Shown: positions 35,880-49,500 of the stretch, piece by piece | Layout: the number at the start of each line of letters is the position of its first letter | Position numbering within the stretch: the stretch's first letter is position 1 | Origin: Acanthaster planci | Lineage: Eukaryota > Echinodermata > Asteroidea > Valvatida > Acanthasteridae | DNA length: 64,000 nucleotides | Direction: 5' to 3' | Assembly: GCF_001949145.1 (NCBI RefSeq) | Contig: NW_019091629.1 | Span: 126,001-190,000, forward strand | Notes under the pieces: generated by a model | Seen by the model: the letters and a program-made list of their open reading frames with translations, nothing else | Databases searched by the model: none | Told to the model about the DNA's origin: nothing | Made by a program: the position numbers and the translations under genes

Positions 35880-36080
35880 CTGCAACCCCTGACCCTGCAC
35901 TCCCTTTCGCTCGGTGGTCGAGTGGTAAGGATGTCTGCACTAGCAAGCAAGAGGTTCTCACCGCGGCAAGGGTTCGAATCACACCCAAGTGAACTTGTGA
36001 GTTTTTCGCAAGCTCTCGGACACACACTGATACACGTTGGTGTAAGGGCAAAACCTGTTATTAACATCAGCCACGCAGGC
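35880..36080 (+). mobile_element. tRNA-derived SINE, family S3, copy 1
   Basis: The head GCTCGGTGGTCGAGTGGTAA (A-box) and GGGTTCGAATCAC (B-box) resembles a Ser/Leu tRNA. The tail has GTAAGGGCAAAACCTGTTA. Other copies: 42270-42440 (+), 63650-63780 (-) and 63830-63985 (-). Confidence 0.75.
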
Positions 36081-37059
36081 TCAACGTTCGTTTTTGATAA
36101 AATTAAGGGCGCTTGCTGTTAAGTTTCTAAAAGGATAAAATGCCAATAGAATTAGTCGGTATTGCCTATTTAAACAGCAATGCAAATACAACCATGGGCT
36201 TGTCGAAAAGAAATTTCCATTGTCTGATTTCGCCAGAGAGTCACCAACGCCCTATTTTTGATAACCACCCCCCCAAAAAAAAACCTGAACAAAACACAAC
36301 ACATTTCCGTGTATAGCTGCGGCACTTTTCGTCAGCCAATATGGGCGGGCGTCAGTCACTTTTCAGGGAGGGGGAGGGTGTTATAAAGCGACTGAGAAGT
36401 AGCAGGAAACCCTGATGGCGTGGGGTCAGGGGTAAAGGGCCCCAGAACATTTTGGATTCGATGATGCTCCGTGATGGTGTTCGATCTGAGGCAATTTCTG
36501 ACCACTTTCACCATTTTCAATGGAAATACTTTTGCTTTTCAACTAGTTGTCAATTATGATGCACACAAATATTCTAAAGTAAACAGTGCTATAAGGGAAG
36601 AGTTCAAAGAGTTTTATCTTCCCGTCTCCTGACTTTAAGGTACACCTTATGCAGTACCGGTAAGCACTCTATGGTGGAAGTGTATCAACATCTAAACACG
36701 TTTTCCTGAAATTTGGCAGTCATAAAACTGGTAGGCCTAATCTGAAATATGAATCAAACGTGGGCCTGTTCCCCTACATTTTTATGTAGGTCCGGAAAAA
36801 GTGCGCATATGGGGGTAGGACACATTGTAGATATTCCCCCTCGCCTCCCCCAAGGTTGGTGGGTCCATTATTCCTGCACGGTGGGATGTGTCCCCCCCCG
36901 TCCCCCGATTGACGCATGCGTCGGCCAAACAGTATTAGTGAAGTATGGGGCGGGGTAGGTTCCCGTTGTTAAATGGATTTGTATATCGGTTTATAGCAAA
37001 ATATGCATTCCTCCTCAGAGGCCCTTTTTTTCTTTTTCTTTTTTTGGCTAAATTTTTTG
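36081..37059. other. intergenic, no gene seen
   Basis: Contains G/C-runs (for example near 36361-36380 and 36890-36905) and a pyrimidine-rich stretch at 37025-37047 just before the LINE. No coding sequence is recognised. Confidence 0.5.
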
Positions 37060-40000
37060 AGACCCTTTCCCTTCAACAACATGAATATTTAACTACAATG
37101 TAATTCAAACCTTAAGAGTCAAAACACGAAGCTTCATACATACAAGATACATACTACACGAACCTTTCTCATTTATCACACCAACATAAGAAGCATCCAG
37201 AGGATAATTGATTTCCTTTAGTACTCTTTTCAAGAAATTGATTACACCTTTCAAATTATTGGACTCACAGAAACCTGGCTGCGAGACGAACCCGACTCAT
37301 GCCAAGCATCCCCGGTTAATGTTGAATATAAGAATAGACATGCTAAAAAAGGAGGTGCAATTTTGCTTTATGGAAACAGTTCTTTGATCTACAAAATAAG
37401 AAGTGATATCACTCAACCTTCTGATCATTTCGAATCCGGACGGTCTTTGTTGAAATTTAAAATAAATTTAATAGAAACATAAGATTGGGGCTTATTTATA
37501 CCGACCACAAGGAACAAGGATGTCGGCGAGCTTTACCGAGGATCTCGAAAAAGCCATTGACAAAATTGCCTCGGAAAACAAAGTTTGCTACCTTTTCGGT
37601 GACTTCAATATCAATTTGCTACATTATGAAAGTCATAATGCTACCAATGAATTTCTTAACATGATGTATTCCTACTTGTTTCGTCCAACAATTAATAAAC
37701 CGACAAGAATTGCATATAATACATCGACGTTTATTGATAACGTCTTTACCAACAACTTCGAAGACATCCAACAGGAATCATGTTTACTGGATTAAGCGAT
37801 CATTGCCCTATTGAACTCTTTGGACCATCTCTGTTGAAGTATAATCATTCCACAACTGTCCACTGGAAAAAATACATCAAACAGAAATATTCTGACCTTT
37901 AGAAATGAATTAGAAAGAGTTGATTGGGACTCTACGCTTTGTGAAAACGACACTCAGGAAAATTATTCAAAATTTCTTTCCAAATACAAACACTTTGTGT
38001 CCCTTAAAACGAGTAGACTACTAGAGAGGGTCCTTAAAACCCATGGACGACTCTGAGGTTACTGAACGCAATTAAAGTAAAAGATAAATTATATAAAAGA
38101 TACGTACAAAATCCAACGGAAGTTAATAAATGTAAGTATGATAAATATCGAAATAAATTGACTAAATTTATCCGACTAGCTAAATCCAACTTTTATGCTT
38201 GTTTACTGGAGAAAGAAAGGTCAAGTATAGGTAATACCTGGAAAGTAATTAATCGACTATTTAGTAAGGACGCTGGTAAAAAAAAAAAACTAACCAAGAC
38301 TCCTTTTGTGATGGAAACACCACTGCCAACGATCCCTGTAATATTGCTGTACAGTTCAATAGTTTTCACTAGTATTGGACCGAAATTAGCTTCGAAAATT
38401 CCACAATCCGCAGACGACCAAACGCAATATATTAATCAGAATTTCCCTGACTCTTTATTTTTCAAACCAATAACCGATGCTGAACTCCTACGTTGAATTA
38501 ATAAACTGCCGAATAAAAAAAGTGCTGGGTATGATGAATTGAACCGACGCACTAATTATAAAAACGATTGCACCGTTCATTTTAAAACCCTTGTTGAAAA
38601 TCAATCGGTCATTAGCGACAGATATTGTTCCTACTAATTTGAAAATAGCAAAAGTCATTTCAGTTTTTAAAGCCGGCGACTCTCGAGTATTTAGTTACTA
38701 TAGACCGATTTCCCTGTTGCCCTGTTTCTCTAAAATCCTAGAAAGACTTGTGGGCGAGCGGCTGAATAAATTTACTGACAAGAATAAGGTCCTAAATCCC
38801 ACTCAGTGTGCTTTTAGTGCCAACCATTCAACACAGATGGCCCTTAAAGATCTTGTTAACAAAATGACGTCGTCATTAGACAATTCGCGCCATACCATAG
38901 GATTTTTCCTAGACTTGTCAAAAGCATTTGACACCATCGATCATACAATATTATTAGTTAAAATGAGAAAATGTGGAATACGAGGAATTGCACTCAAATG
39001 GTTTAGAAATTACCTGAAAGAAAGAAAGCAGTATGTTAGATGGCAAAATAATAATTCTTCACTACAATCAATATCTTGCGGTGTTCCCCAAGGGTCTAAG
39101 TGGGGCCAATTTTATTTCTCTTATATGTTAATGACTTACCCAGATGTTCAAATGTTTTGAAGTTTATCTTATTTGCAGATGATAATACATGTAATATGTT
39201 TTATAGCAGTAACGATCAGAAAGAAGTAAATAAGGAGCTGCAGTCTATTTCTCGATGGATCAATTGTAACAGATTATTAGCTGACCTAAACAAAACTTAT
39301 GTTTTTTTTCCAACAAGAACCTAGACGAAAATACGATCTCTTACAAAAACAACAACAATAACAGGGTAAACTTGGTTAGACAAAGTACATTTGGCGTAAT
39401 CATTGATAACAAACTTACTTGGAAAAGCAAATGCCAAAAGGTTTCTAATATGTCGATCTCCCCAGCGTGTACTTGGTATACTCTGGAAGCTCAGATGATG
39501 TACCAAAACATTCACTGTTTGCTCTATACAGGACGCTAACTTTACCGCACTTGCAATATGGTATTCTGGCATGGGTTAAATGCAGTATGACTGACCTAAA
39601 CAAATCTCTCAGGGTAATTAATAACTTAAATAACCAATGTGCACATGCTGCACCCCTTTTTTGCCAATTTAATGTACTTCCCGTCGCTGAGCAATAAATA
39701 TCATCTTGGAGTTTTTATGTTTACATAGGAGAGGAATCTATTACCTACTTCACTTTGTAATCTTTTTGCTAAGAACTTAGGTATCCATCGGTACTACACA
39801 AGAAATTCAAATAAATTGCACTTTTATAGGATAAGGACATCAAAATATCTCTCTACTGTAAGGCACCAAGGACCAATCTTGTGCATTACTATCTCCCTAC
39901 TTCCCCCATCAGGTCACTCATCTGCTTTAAACAATAGCTTAAGGAATTCCTCCTAAAAATTAAACTTGTAATGATTTAATACTTAATTGAGTTGTGTCCA

Positions 40001-40336
40001 TGCCAGCTTAATTATTGTTTATATGCTTCATTCAATTGATTGATAAAATGTTCAAGATTAACTCTTTTAGTTTCCGAGTATTTTCTGTCATATACGTATG
40101 TGTTTTTTCGTCTTTGAAATAATAATCTCTATTAAGTTTTTCTTGTTTCACTTATCCGTTCTCATCGTATTCAATTGTATATAAAGGGCGGGGCCTCGCC
40201 TTGTACAAGCACTGAGTAGCTTTCTGCCAGCCTCCACTGTTCATCATGTGCATCAACCAATACAATTTTATGTCACAAGAACTTAAAGACAAATGGATGA
40301 ATGGAAATAAATCAATCAAACCAAACCAAGATACAC
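37060..40336 (+). mobile_element. broken non-LTR retrotransposon (Jockey/CR1-like LINE)
   Basis: A nearly full-length ORF2 is spread over shifting frames. The endonuclease begins about 37163, with GLTETWL (37261) and YLFGDFNINLL (about 37590). The reverse transcriptase follows at 38591-39160 with YYRPISLLP, DLSKAFDTIDH (catalytic Asp region) and GVPQGS. After a frameshift come GPILFLLYVNDLP and FILFADDN (39100-39190). The C-terminal RT-associated part is at 39467-39697. The 3' end has ATGGAAATAAATCAATCAAA near 40300. At least four frame changes and stops make it inactive. No ORF1 is seen. It ends about 260 bp before the KIN start codon. Confidence 0.9.
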
Positions 40337-40595
40337 AACAGAATCTGCTTGCCCTGAAGAAGGTACCGCCGAAAGCTCGGCAATCACAAGTTTATTTCAG
40401 AGCACTGATTTGATTCTTGTAGACACAAACAACATGGTCGCTTGGTGGCGCTATGCGTTTGTACTCGGCTACACGTAGCTTTACGTACATCACATACATG
40501 TAATGATGCATGTACATCAGCTACTTTCATGTAGGTACGTACAGGGAGCTTAGATGGTTGAACCAACGTGAGACTTGCAGAAACCAGTGGAAACA

Positions 40596-43500
40596 ATGCC
40601 CAAACACGACTTCCTATCTCCAAAGGCTATTGGCAACAGGATAAAATCCAAGGGTCTGCAAAAGTTGCGATGGTTTTGTCAGATGTGTCAGAAACAATGC
40701 CGAGACGAAGTAAGTTCTAACCAACATGGCTAATGATAGGGCCTAGGCTAGCCCAGGTGGACATGGTGGATTTCCGACCTGGAGCACTACATTGGGGAAG
40801 AATCCCGATTATATGAATATTTACTGATAGGGGCAGTTTGATTTGTTATAAAAAGTCAGTTGAATGTTTAGTAGCAACAACCACAGTCTTGTTCATTGAA
40901 GAGGGTGTTTACACTAATCTAAAAACATGATTTACCATAAAAACATTGGTTCTTTTACCAAAAAAGTTATATTTGTTCTTGAATAGAACTTTATGTATAC
41001 TTTGTCTTTAAGTGTTGTATTACACGTGAAAGGGATATTAATGGAACATACACTGTATGATTATGAAAGAAACCGGCACTTCATGTAATTAAATGTTGAC
41101 ATCCGTATACATGTATCTAAAATGGATAAGTCTGTTATGTTGTGTGAGCTACTATTGGTGCTCTCTATCAAAACATATGAATATGCAGTACAGTTGTTAC
41201 ATACATGAATGTCCTTCCAGAATCAGGTTGATCAAGTTGTTAGGCGGGCACAGTGGGTCGTGGGCTGGCTGACATGCCTTGAAGCCTGGTACTGAACAGC
41301 CCTCGACCACGTGTCCTATCCAGGCCAAATCAGCGCGGTACACTGGATCACGGACAACGATGAACAGGCTCAGCACTGAGCATGCTGGCTCATATCGGTT
41401 GTTCGGGACGACAAACACGACTGACTAACGACTTGATTTCAAGTCTACTTGACACCCTGTGCACAAAACCTATGAGGCTGGTCTGAAAACTTTTAAAGTT
41501 TTTTCTAAGTAAAGGCTTGTATATTTTCCCTGCTAAATTTACATTTTTAAATGAAGACATGTCAGGCCAATTGTTATTGCATTTTGATGGCTGATTTAGC
41601 ACCACTGCAGGGAAAAATATATGGAACTCTTTCCAAATGCATTTATTATATTTTATTGTAAAATATTTCCTACCCTTCAGCTGTGCCTTTCAAAGAAAAA
41701 ATAATGTATCATGTAATACTGAAGTGTATACACATGTACATTAATGTTTAGATAGGCTGACCAACATGTACATGTTAGCATATGGTACACTGACACCATA
41801 CAATTTGGTTTTGGTATTGTTTCTCTTTATAGAATGGCTTCAAGTGTCACACCATGTCTGAATCCCACCAGAGACAGCTGCTCCTCTTTGCTGAAAATGA
41901 GGAAAAATTCTTGGACCATTTTTCAGAGTGAGTTCTTTTGTCAGCACAGAGTGGCTTAAATATTTCATGTGTCCGATGAGAGTTAATGAGTGTAAGATGA
42001 ACTTATTCGTATTGTAGTGCTTGAAACCCCACATCATCATCTGCTTAATATGAAGCTAAGTTTACATTGTATGATAATCAATCTACACTTCGTTTTCTCA
42101 GTTGTAAACCTGAATACACGTTTCAAGAGGTAGTTTTTGTGTCATGTTAATTTTTGGAAGGGGTTTTGCCCTTACACTAACGTACGTAAGGGCAAAACAC
42201 CTGTTACTAAAAATAAGCACCTCCATGATGCAAAATACATCTACATCTTGAAATAGTTTGTTGTAGCCGCTGCTACATCTGACTCAGAACGACTAGCCAA
42301 CCTTGGCAAGCTCGGTGGTCTAGTGGTTAAGACGTCTGCCCTAGTATAAGTAGGAGATCGTGGGTTTGATCCAAGTAAACCCTGGTAATACATGTACATC
42401 ACAACGTGACCTCAGGTTACAGCTTGCCCGTAAATGTGGAGAATGATGCATTAACCTCATTAACCTGTAATGGAAATCATTCTTGTTCGTGCAAGATCAG
42501 CTTAGCAACAAACAACAGTAGTGTGGATGCAGTACTTTTTCCTGTGCATAATTTTGTTACATTTCTAACATGACACTTTCCCTCACTAATGTTTTTTTTC
42601 CTCCTGCGCTGACGACAGGGAGTTTTTTGACACCTTCATGGAATTGCTGCGGCGGCGCTACAACACTCGACGCGTCCACTGCAATGTCGTCTACAACGAG
42701 TACATTCAGGACAAGCAGCACTGCCACATGAACGCCACCAAGTGGGAAACGCTGACCGAGTTTGTCAAGTGGCTTGGCAGAGAAGGTCAGCTGTAATTAC
42801 CCCTAATCCCCTAGGTCCTTTTTGCTAGGGACCCTCCTCAATCCTCCAGAATCCTCCAATTTGGGGGGTGAAAAAATTGGATTCTCCCTCAGTCCTGTGA
42901 AATCCTCCAAAATTTCTTGCAACAAACAAAAATAATAATGGTGCACAGTGTGCATATAACATGTACGCGTACATACGGGTGTATGGAAAATGGACATTTT
43001 CCTCTGCCAAAGTTCATCAAGTACTACATTCCAATTTTTCCAGATATGTACAAAACTTCAAACTCACTGTGGCTGGGGCTTCATAAGTGCACTGGAGTGT
43101 AGAGGAGAATGGGAGGAAAGATAAAGGTGTCCTAAAAACCTCAAGCAACTAGAAGTAAACAAAAACGCATCAAAAGGGGGAAAAGAGATATTGAAAACAG
43201 AAATATTGAAAACGTATGTAATATGCACACAGACACAGATAGGATGTACACGTTGCAGTGCTGTATGCTGTGCGTCAACAAATCAGGGCCAATGTTTTTT
43301 TCAACTTTCTCAGAACACAAGTGCCCTGGCCGGCCCCACGTCAAGGGGAAGATTCCTTTTGTCCGAAAATTTGGGACCGAGTTGTGGAAATTTGTCCCCG
43401 TAATCTGGTAATGAGGTTGTCTCCACAACAGCTATCACTCAGCACACGAAGTCCCTACAGATTTAGTGCCAGTACAGGGGCACTGGCATCGTACCGAAGA

Positions 43501-46500
43501 CTTGACTAGTGTTTTGCAAGAAGTTCATTCTACTTTTTTTGTTCATCCGTCCGTCGTGCAGGCTACTGCAAAGTGGACCAGACTGAGAAGGGCTGGTTCA
43601 TCGCGTACATTGACCGCGACCCGGAGACCATTGCCCGGCAGGAGAGGCTGGCCAAGAAGGAGAAGCTGGAACTGGACGATGAGGAGCGAACCCAGAAGTA
43701 CATCCAGCGGCAGGTGGAGAAAGCCGCCGAGGGCAAAACAGTGCAGGTGAGTGATAAGACCCCTCATGCAGATGCTTACAAGCAAAGAAACCACTGGCTT
43801 TATGAAACTCAGTTTGCGAGCCAAAATGTCATTCCACATGTTCCATGTGTTTTGCTCGTGAGTGACATCGGTGTCCGTTGTCCATCTGTAACAATGTTTT
43901 ACCAGCATGCACATGCAAGCCTAGTTGACAATTGGTGGTAATAATCGCCGGCAACATGCAAGATGTCAAGGTACGGGCGTTAGCGAAAGAGACGGTGTTT
44001 GATGTCATCCAACCAAAAAGTTAGAGCAAAAGGGAGACTGTAACTCTGAAAATGTTTGCATGAAATGTCTTTTTAAGTGGTTATACTGTTTCTTAAAGCT
44101 CACTTCAATTCAATATATGTCATGTAATAGTCTTCTATTTTGTTGATAATTAGGATTTCATTTCTCAGTTAAAGGGAGGAAATGGGACAAGTCTGTGGTA
44201 CTTGAGTGAGACATCGTTGTGCACTCATTAAACTCATGTACTTGTTTCCATTGGCTGACAAACTCAGTGCAACCAGTCAGCTATTAAGTTCAATATGATC
44301 CAGTGTTGCTGACTTTGTATCTGTACTTGAGTCAGTTGCCATCAGACGTCCCCATATGATTGTGTATTATCAGGGACTGCCCAGTGATGCTGTCTGCGTC
44401 TCCTTGAAATGGAAACTAGGCCTTATTTGCTTATTGTTCTCAACCTGTCATGGCATCTATTACACAATATCATGCTGTTGTTTTCATGGATTTACACCAT
44501 AAAAAACATGTACAGAGACCTATGAGGGTCCACTGTCACATAGCATTCCTTCAATCGTTGCTGACCTCCTGTTGCAGGACACTGGCCAGGAATATACAGA
44601 GCTGCAGCGTGACGAAGGCGAGAGTCTGGTCAGTTTCAACCTGGGCAAAATGGCCACAGCAGCTTCCAAAACAGAACCGAGCAATAGCACGATGACAGCT
44701 TCCAGTCAGCTGAAAGCAAACATTTCGAAAGATGGCAAAACGTGAGATAAAAATTCTTCGCCTGTGTTTCCATTTTTCGGTATAGGGAATTAACAGACAG
44801 ACAAGGTCAGATATAATGTTTGAGGCCCCTTTTCCTTTCGCTGGACTTTTCTTTTAAAAGCTTCAGAGAAACCTGCAACTCAAAAAACCTTCTCCATAAT
44901 TTACGCTTTTGTTTATTTCATCTTGGTCTCTTAAATGACATGTAAATTGCCAAAATTGACTAGCTGTGGTTGCTTCATCAACTTAATTAATGTAACACAA
45001 GCCTTTTCAAAATCACTTGGAATTGTCACAGAGTATTTGGAGATTACAGTGCTGAAATGGACAGTAAATAAATGCAGTTGGTGTTATGACAGAAGTTTTA
45101 CACACTTGTGATTTTTGCAGGCCGCCCAGTTGGTCTAACCCCTTGAAAGACTCGGCCCCAGGCAAAAAGAAAGACGGCAACAGCCATGGCAAGGGGGAGA
45201 AGAGGAAATCTGCTCTGGATGAAATCATGGAGGTAAGCAACCTAGGATGGATTGCTGTAAGACTCTTAACCCTTTGACGACGGGAATTTTTTTTCCGAAA
45301 GCCGACTCCAAGAATTCCAGCCTTGCTTGGCCACGAAGGCCACCTGCCAAACCGCAAATTCACAATTTGTGGCCCTGCGTGCTCTGCATGCTTTGAATTA
45401 CACAGTGAAAAGGCTGATTGGTCGGTGGCATGCGGCTCTACTCAAGCTTCCACATTCCCGTTGCCTCTTTTCAAAGTGCGGATTGTTGTGAAGCTGGTAA
45501 TTATGATGCAAATTCGACTTTTATTTCTGGGCTACACACAAAGGCCAATCACCAGGGTCAAATTAAACGCAGGCCAAGTAGGGCTAAGCCATTTTTTTTA
45601 ATAAATGAGACCTTTGACTTTTCCCAGACCAATCAAATTACAGCAGCCAAGAGACAATAGAACAACTGTGTTCGTTCATTCCTTTACCTGATCTGTGTAT
45701 TTACATGTACTATGCTTTTTATAGTCTTCCAGTCTGAGCTACATTCATACCATGCTGCTGATCACTATACCTCATGCATATTCATGACAGATCACCAAAC
45801 TCTCATTGGTGCATTCATGGTCAAGCGCCAGCCGCTATTTTTGCTAATTGCCAAGTGCACACACGATCGTTCATGCAAGGAGTAAATATGAATGCGTTTA
45901 ACTGTCACCCGGATAAGCCAGGCGACAGTTAAAAACGCATGCGCAGTAGCAGAAAATCCAGGAACTGTTGCCCAGGTGTACTGTGCACTCATGGTGGTGC
46001 CAGCCTAGCATGGGTAAAAGCTTATATGAATAGATGGCGGCACGGCAGCACATGTAAAAGACAGTCAAATGAAGTGTTTGTGTTTCAACCTTAGGAACAA
46101 AATAAAACTTTGTGGAAACAAATTAATGATGATGTTTTTATTTTCAAAGGTTAATAAACGAAAGACGTGCGAGGGACAGTAAAACAAATATAAATGGTTT
46201 ACTTTGGTTGGACAGTCGATGTTAGAACCCCTCGGCTGTCAAACCTCAAGCCATGTTATATTTGCATACTGTCTCACTGTTTGTCTTTGTTGACTGTCAG
46301 GAGGAGGAAAAGAAGAAGAAAGCCAAAGTAACTCACACCGAGAACTGGCTGACAGAGGGCATTGTAGTCAAGATCACGACAAAGAGACTGGGAGAGAGGT
46401 TCTATAAGAAGAAAGGTGTGGTCCGGGTAAGAGCTTCAAACAGCTCCATGCAGCTTCATATAAACCAAGGCTGCATGACTTGGGAATGGAGGAATGTGGA

Positions 46501-49500
46501 CTGTGGGTGGTGATAGCACATAATGTCACTGTTGAGACTACGGGAATGATTGTTTATTTTAAAGTTGGACGGAAGTCTTCATTTAAATTACAACTGATGT
46601 TGAGGATATCAAGTAATCCTGCCAAAGCCAAAATTATTACTTCTACCTGATGGAGGTAGCTGAAATCTCATTCACAAGTTTCTCTATGTCTACAATTACC
46701 CAGTTGTTCAGCAAAGGTAATTATAGAAAAAAAGAACAGAATAACTGGCCCTTGATTGCCTTTTTTTAATGACTTGCCCCTCCCAAATTGCAATGTGGAT
46801 TCATCAGCACAGGTCACGCTAGATTGGGTTGGGTCCATCTTCAGATGTGTGGGTAGTTAAAGGGTAGCTTTTTCATATAGGAGGGTGTTTTTCTCAAGGT
46901 TCATCTCTGCCAATTGCTATTGTGTGCCGTATTTAGGGCCAGCAAGTTCTGGATGTTTCACCAGTGACCTGATATGTGAACATTGTTTCAAAACATCAGA
47001 AAACCAATTCACTTTATACAACTGCAGAATGTAAAAACGATGAAGCGATTCAGTACCTTTTCACTGTCTCAGAACTATTTTACTTGTGAGATCTGCCGAC
47101 ATCTGTACTTTTGTACTGAATTTATAATTCAGTGACTTATTTGCTTGTTGACACCACTTTTCATTTCCACATGTACATAAGTAGTGTCTTCCTAAGTGAA
47201 TGTTATGAATTCCTGAGGATCAGTTACTGCAGTCGGTGCACCTACTGGGCCACATGCGGCGGTGCCAGTGTAGGTTCAATCAAATAATCTGTTGCCTTTT
47301 CATTTGCAGATGGTTGAAGATCTGTTCACGGCCGTTGTGAAAATGATGGACAGTGGGGCAAAAGTCAAAGTGGACCAGCTTCACGTGGAGACGGTTATCC
47401 CCTCACCAGGTAATATTGGAACAGGTTAATCACTTTACATGCAAAACCAGGTCAATGACATATGTCGCTCTTCTTATTTAGCTCTTCACAAGATAGGACA
47501 AATTCGAAAATTCCTCGACCAACAAATGACAGAAAAGCTTGTTCATGCTTTCATCTCTTGCTGCCTCGGTTTCTGCAGTAGTCTATTACATCGTATTCCT
47601 GATTCTCAAACTTCGAAACTTCAGCGCATTCAGAATTCTGCCGCCAGACTTGTTACACGTTCATCATCTAGGCAACATATAACTGCTATTCTTCGCACTC
47701 TTCACCTCTTGTAGGGTGCTGCAGAATGAAAAGCCACTTTTCCAAATCTTGTGTACTTTTACGTGTATTTCTGTTTTGCTCCTGAGTTCCCAGTTGCATG
47801 CCTGTGAAAGAAACATTTCTTGCTCGGAGGAAATTTTAGAATTAAGTTTTAAAGACGCAAGGCATTTGTCTCATTGAGCCAGTTGGGTATACAAAAACCC
47901 AAGGTCATTCAGGAACAAACCACTTGCATACGTCTGTGTAGAGCCACGCTGATCGGGCAAACCTTCATTTTGGGCAGGCGTGGTTGGAATATTGAACTGG
48001 CGCATTAGCACTCTGATAGCTTTGGGGAGGTTAGAGCTCAAAAGTTAGGCCTGCTCCAGGCCCGCATTGCAGCAGAGAGCACTAAAAAGTACAATATGGA
48101 CACTGCAGTAGTTGCTTACGTGTACCTTTGACCTTTGACCCACAGGGAGAATGGTGTTGGTGGTGAATGGCCCTCACAGGGAACAGCAGGCCTCTCTGGT
48201 TGCCCTCCAAGAAGAGACTTGCTCTGTTTCGATCAAACTTCATACGGTAAGCTCTAAAACGATCTGACACAGGAGAAAAATACATTCAGGAATGTGGCAT
48301 GTGCAGTACATGTACATTAAGGTCGTACAGTATATGCAGTTGAGACAGATGCATTGTTAGTAATGTCTACTACTTCAAGTTAAGGTCTCATATTTTACGT
48401 TCCTGTGACCTGGTGCTTTGAAGTCATATCTGCTAAAAATGTTCAGGGAAAAGATCCCCTTTTTGAGTTGATATTTGAGTTCATTTGTTCCTGTATTCCC
48501 CTTGAAAGATCTTGGTATTCCAACACCGTGGCATGGAATAAATGTGAATGATGATGTTATGGCAAACATCCCGAGGGCGTCACATCCTGTAACATTTCCC
48601 TCATGTACCTGTTTCTTGTCAGCAAAGAAGAAATAATAGTGCAAATTTTGTGGCTACATTTTGGTTGTTGGTATTCCAATTTATGCATTGAGAAGGTGGA
48701 CCAGCATCCAATTTCATAAAACAGGTATGAGGTGTAAGAGATCAATCATGTATCTTTACTGAGGAGATGTAAGCTTGGAACCAGTCATTAGTGGCATGTG
48801 GTCCACTCTATGATGAGTCAGATGTCACCAGAGGTGCTTTTGAGTTATAGTTTGTATTGGAAAGAGCAAACTGAACTCTTTGTTGTGGCTTATTACTCAG
48901 TTTGGCATCCATGGACCCTATTTGAGTGAAAAATAATCAGGGTTCCTACTACTGATTTACACTGTGCAAAGTTCTCTTACTGACCATTAAGTGCCCAAGC
49001 AAGTTCTGTCTCATTTTCACAGAGCAAGTTACATGTATAAGCCACTTTCAGTTTGGCTGGTAACCGGGGTCCAGTTTCATAGGGTTGATAAGTGGAGGAT
49101 TTTTTGGCTAATGGGACTGCTTTCCATTTCACAGGCACCCTAAGAAGTAAGCACACAAAAGAGGTCGCTAACTTCAGTGGCAGAATTTGCTTACCTTTGT
49201 GATATGATAGAAATCTCCATGCACGAGGAAGCGTCAGCACGATGTTACTAAGAAAATAGCCTGGAAGCTTGTAAAGTTTTTCTTCTATGGTTAAGCCCAC
49301 AACTTTTTGGCTTAGTCTTAACCCCAGCCTATTTTGGCTAGAAACCCTGCCAGACTCATCAAACTGCATTCATTTGTCAAAGGGGCTTGCCTGCCCAGTG
49401 TAACAAGAACCAACAGGTCAACTCTTTCCAAGGCCAAACAGCCTGGGAGTTTGTGGTTGCCGGTCACCACAAGATCCAACAGTGGAATAGTTCAATGGAA

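Noticed and set aside
35905-35992. Ser/Leu tRNA gene
   Set aside because: Same promoter boxes, but three further diverged copies with shared leader and tail show it is a SINE.
43466-43750. Second + strand frame over KIN exon 4
   Set aside because: Shadow of the true KIN frame, which is supported by residues 126-187 of the protein family.
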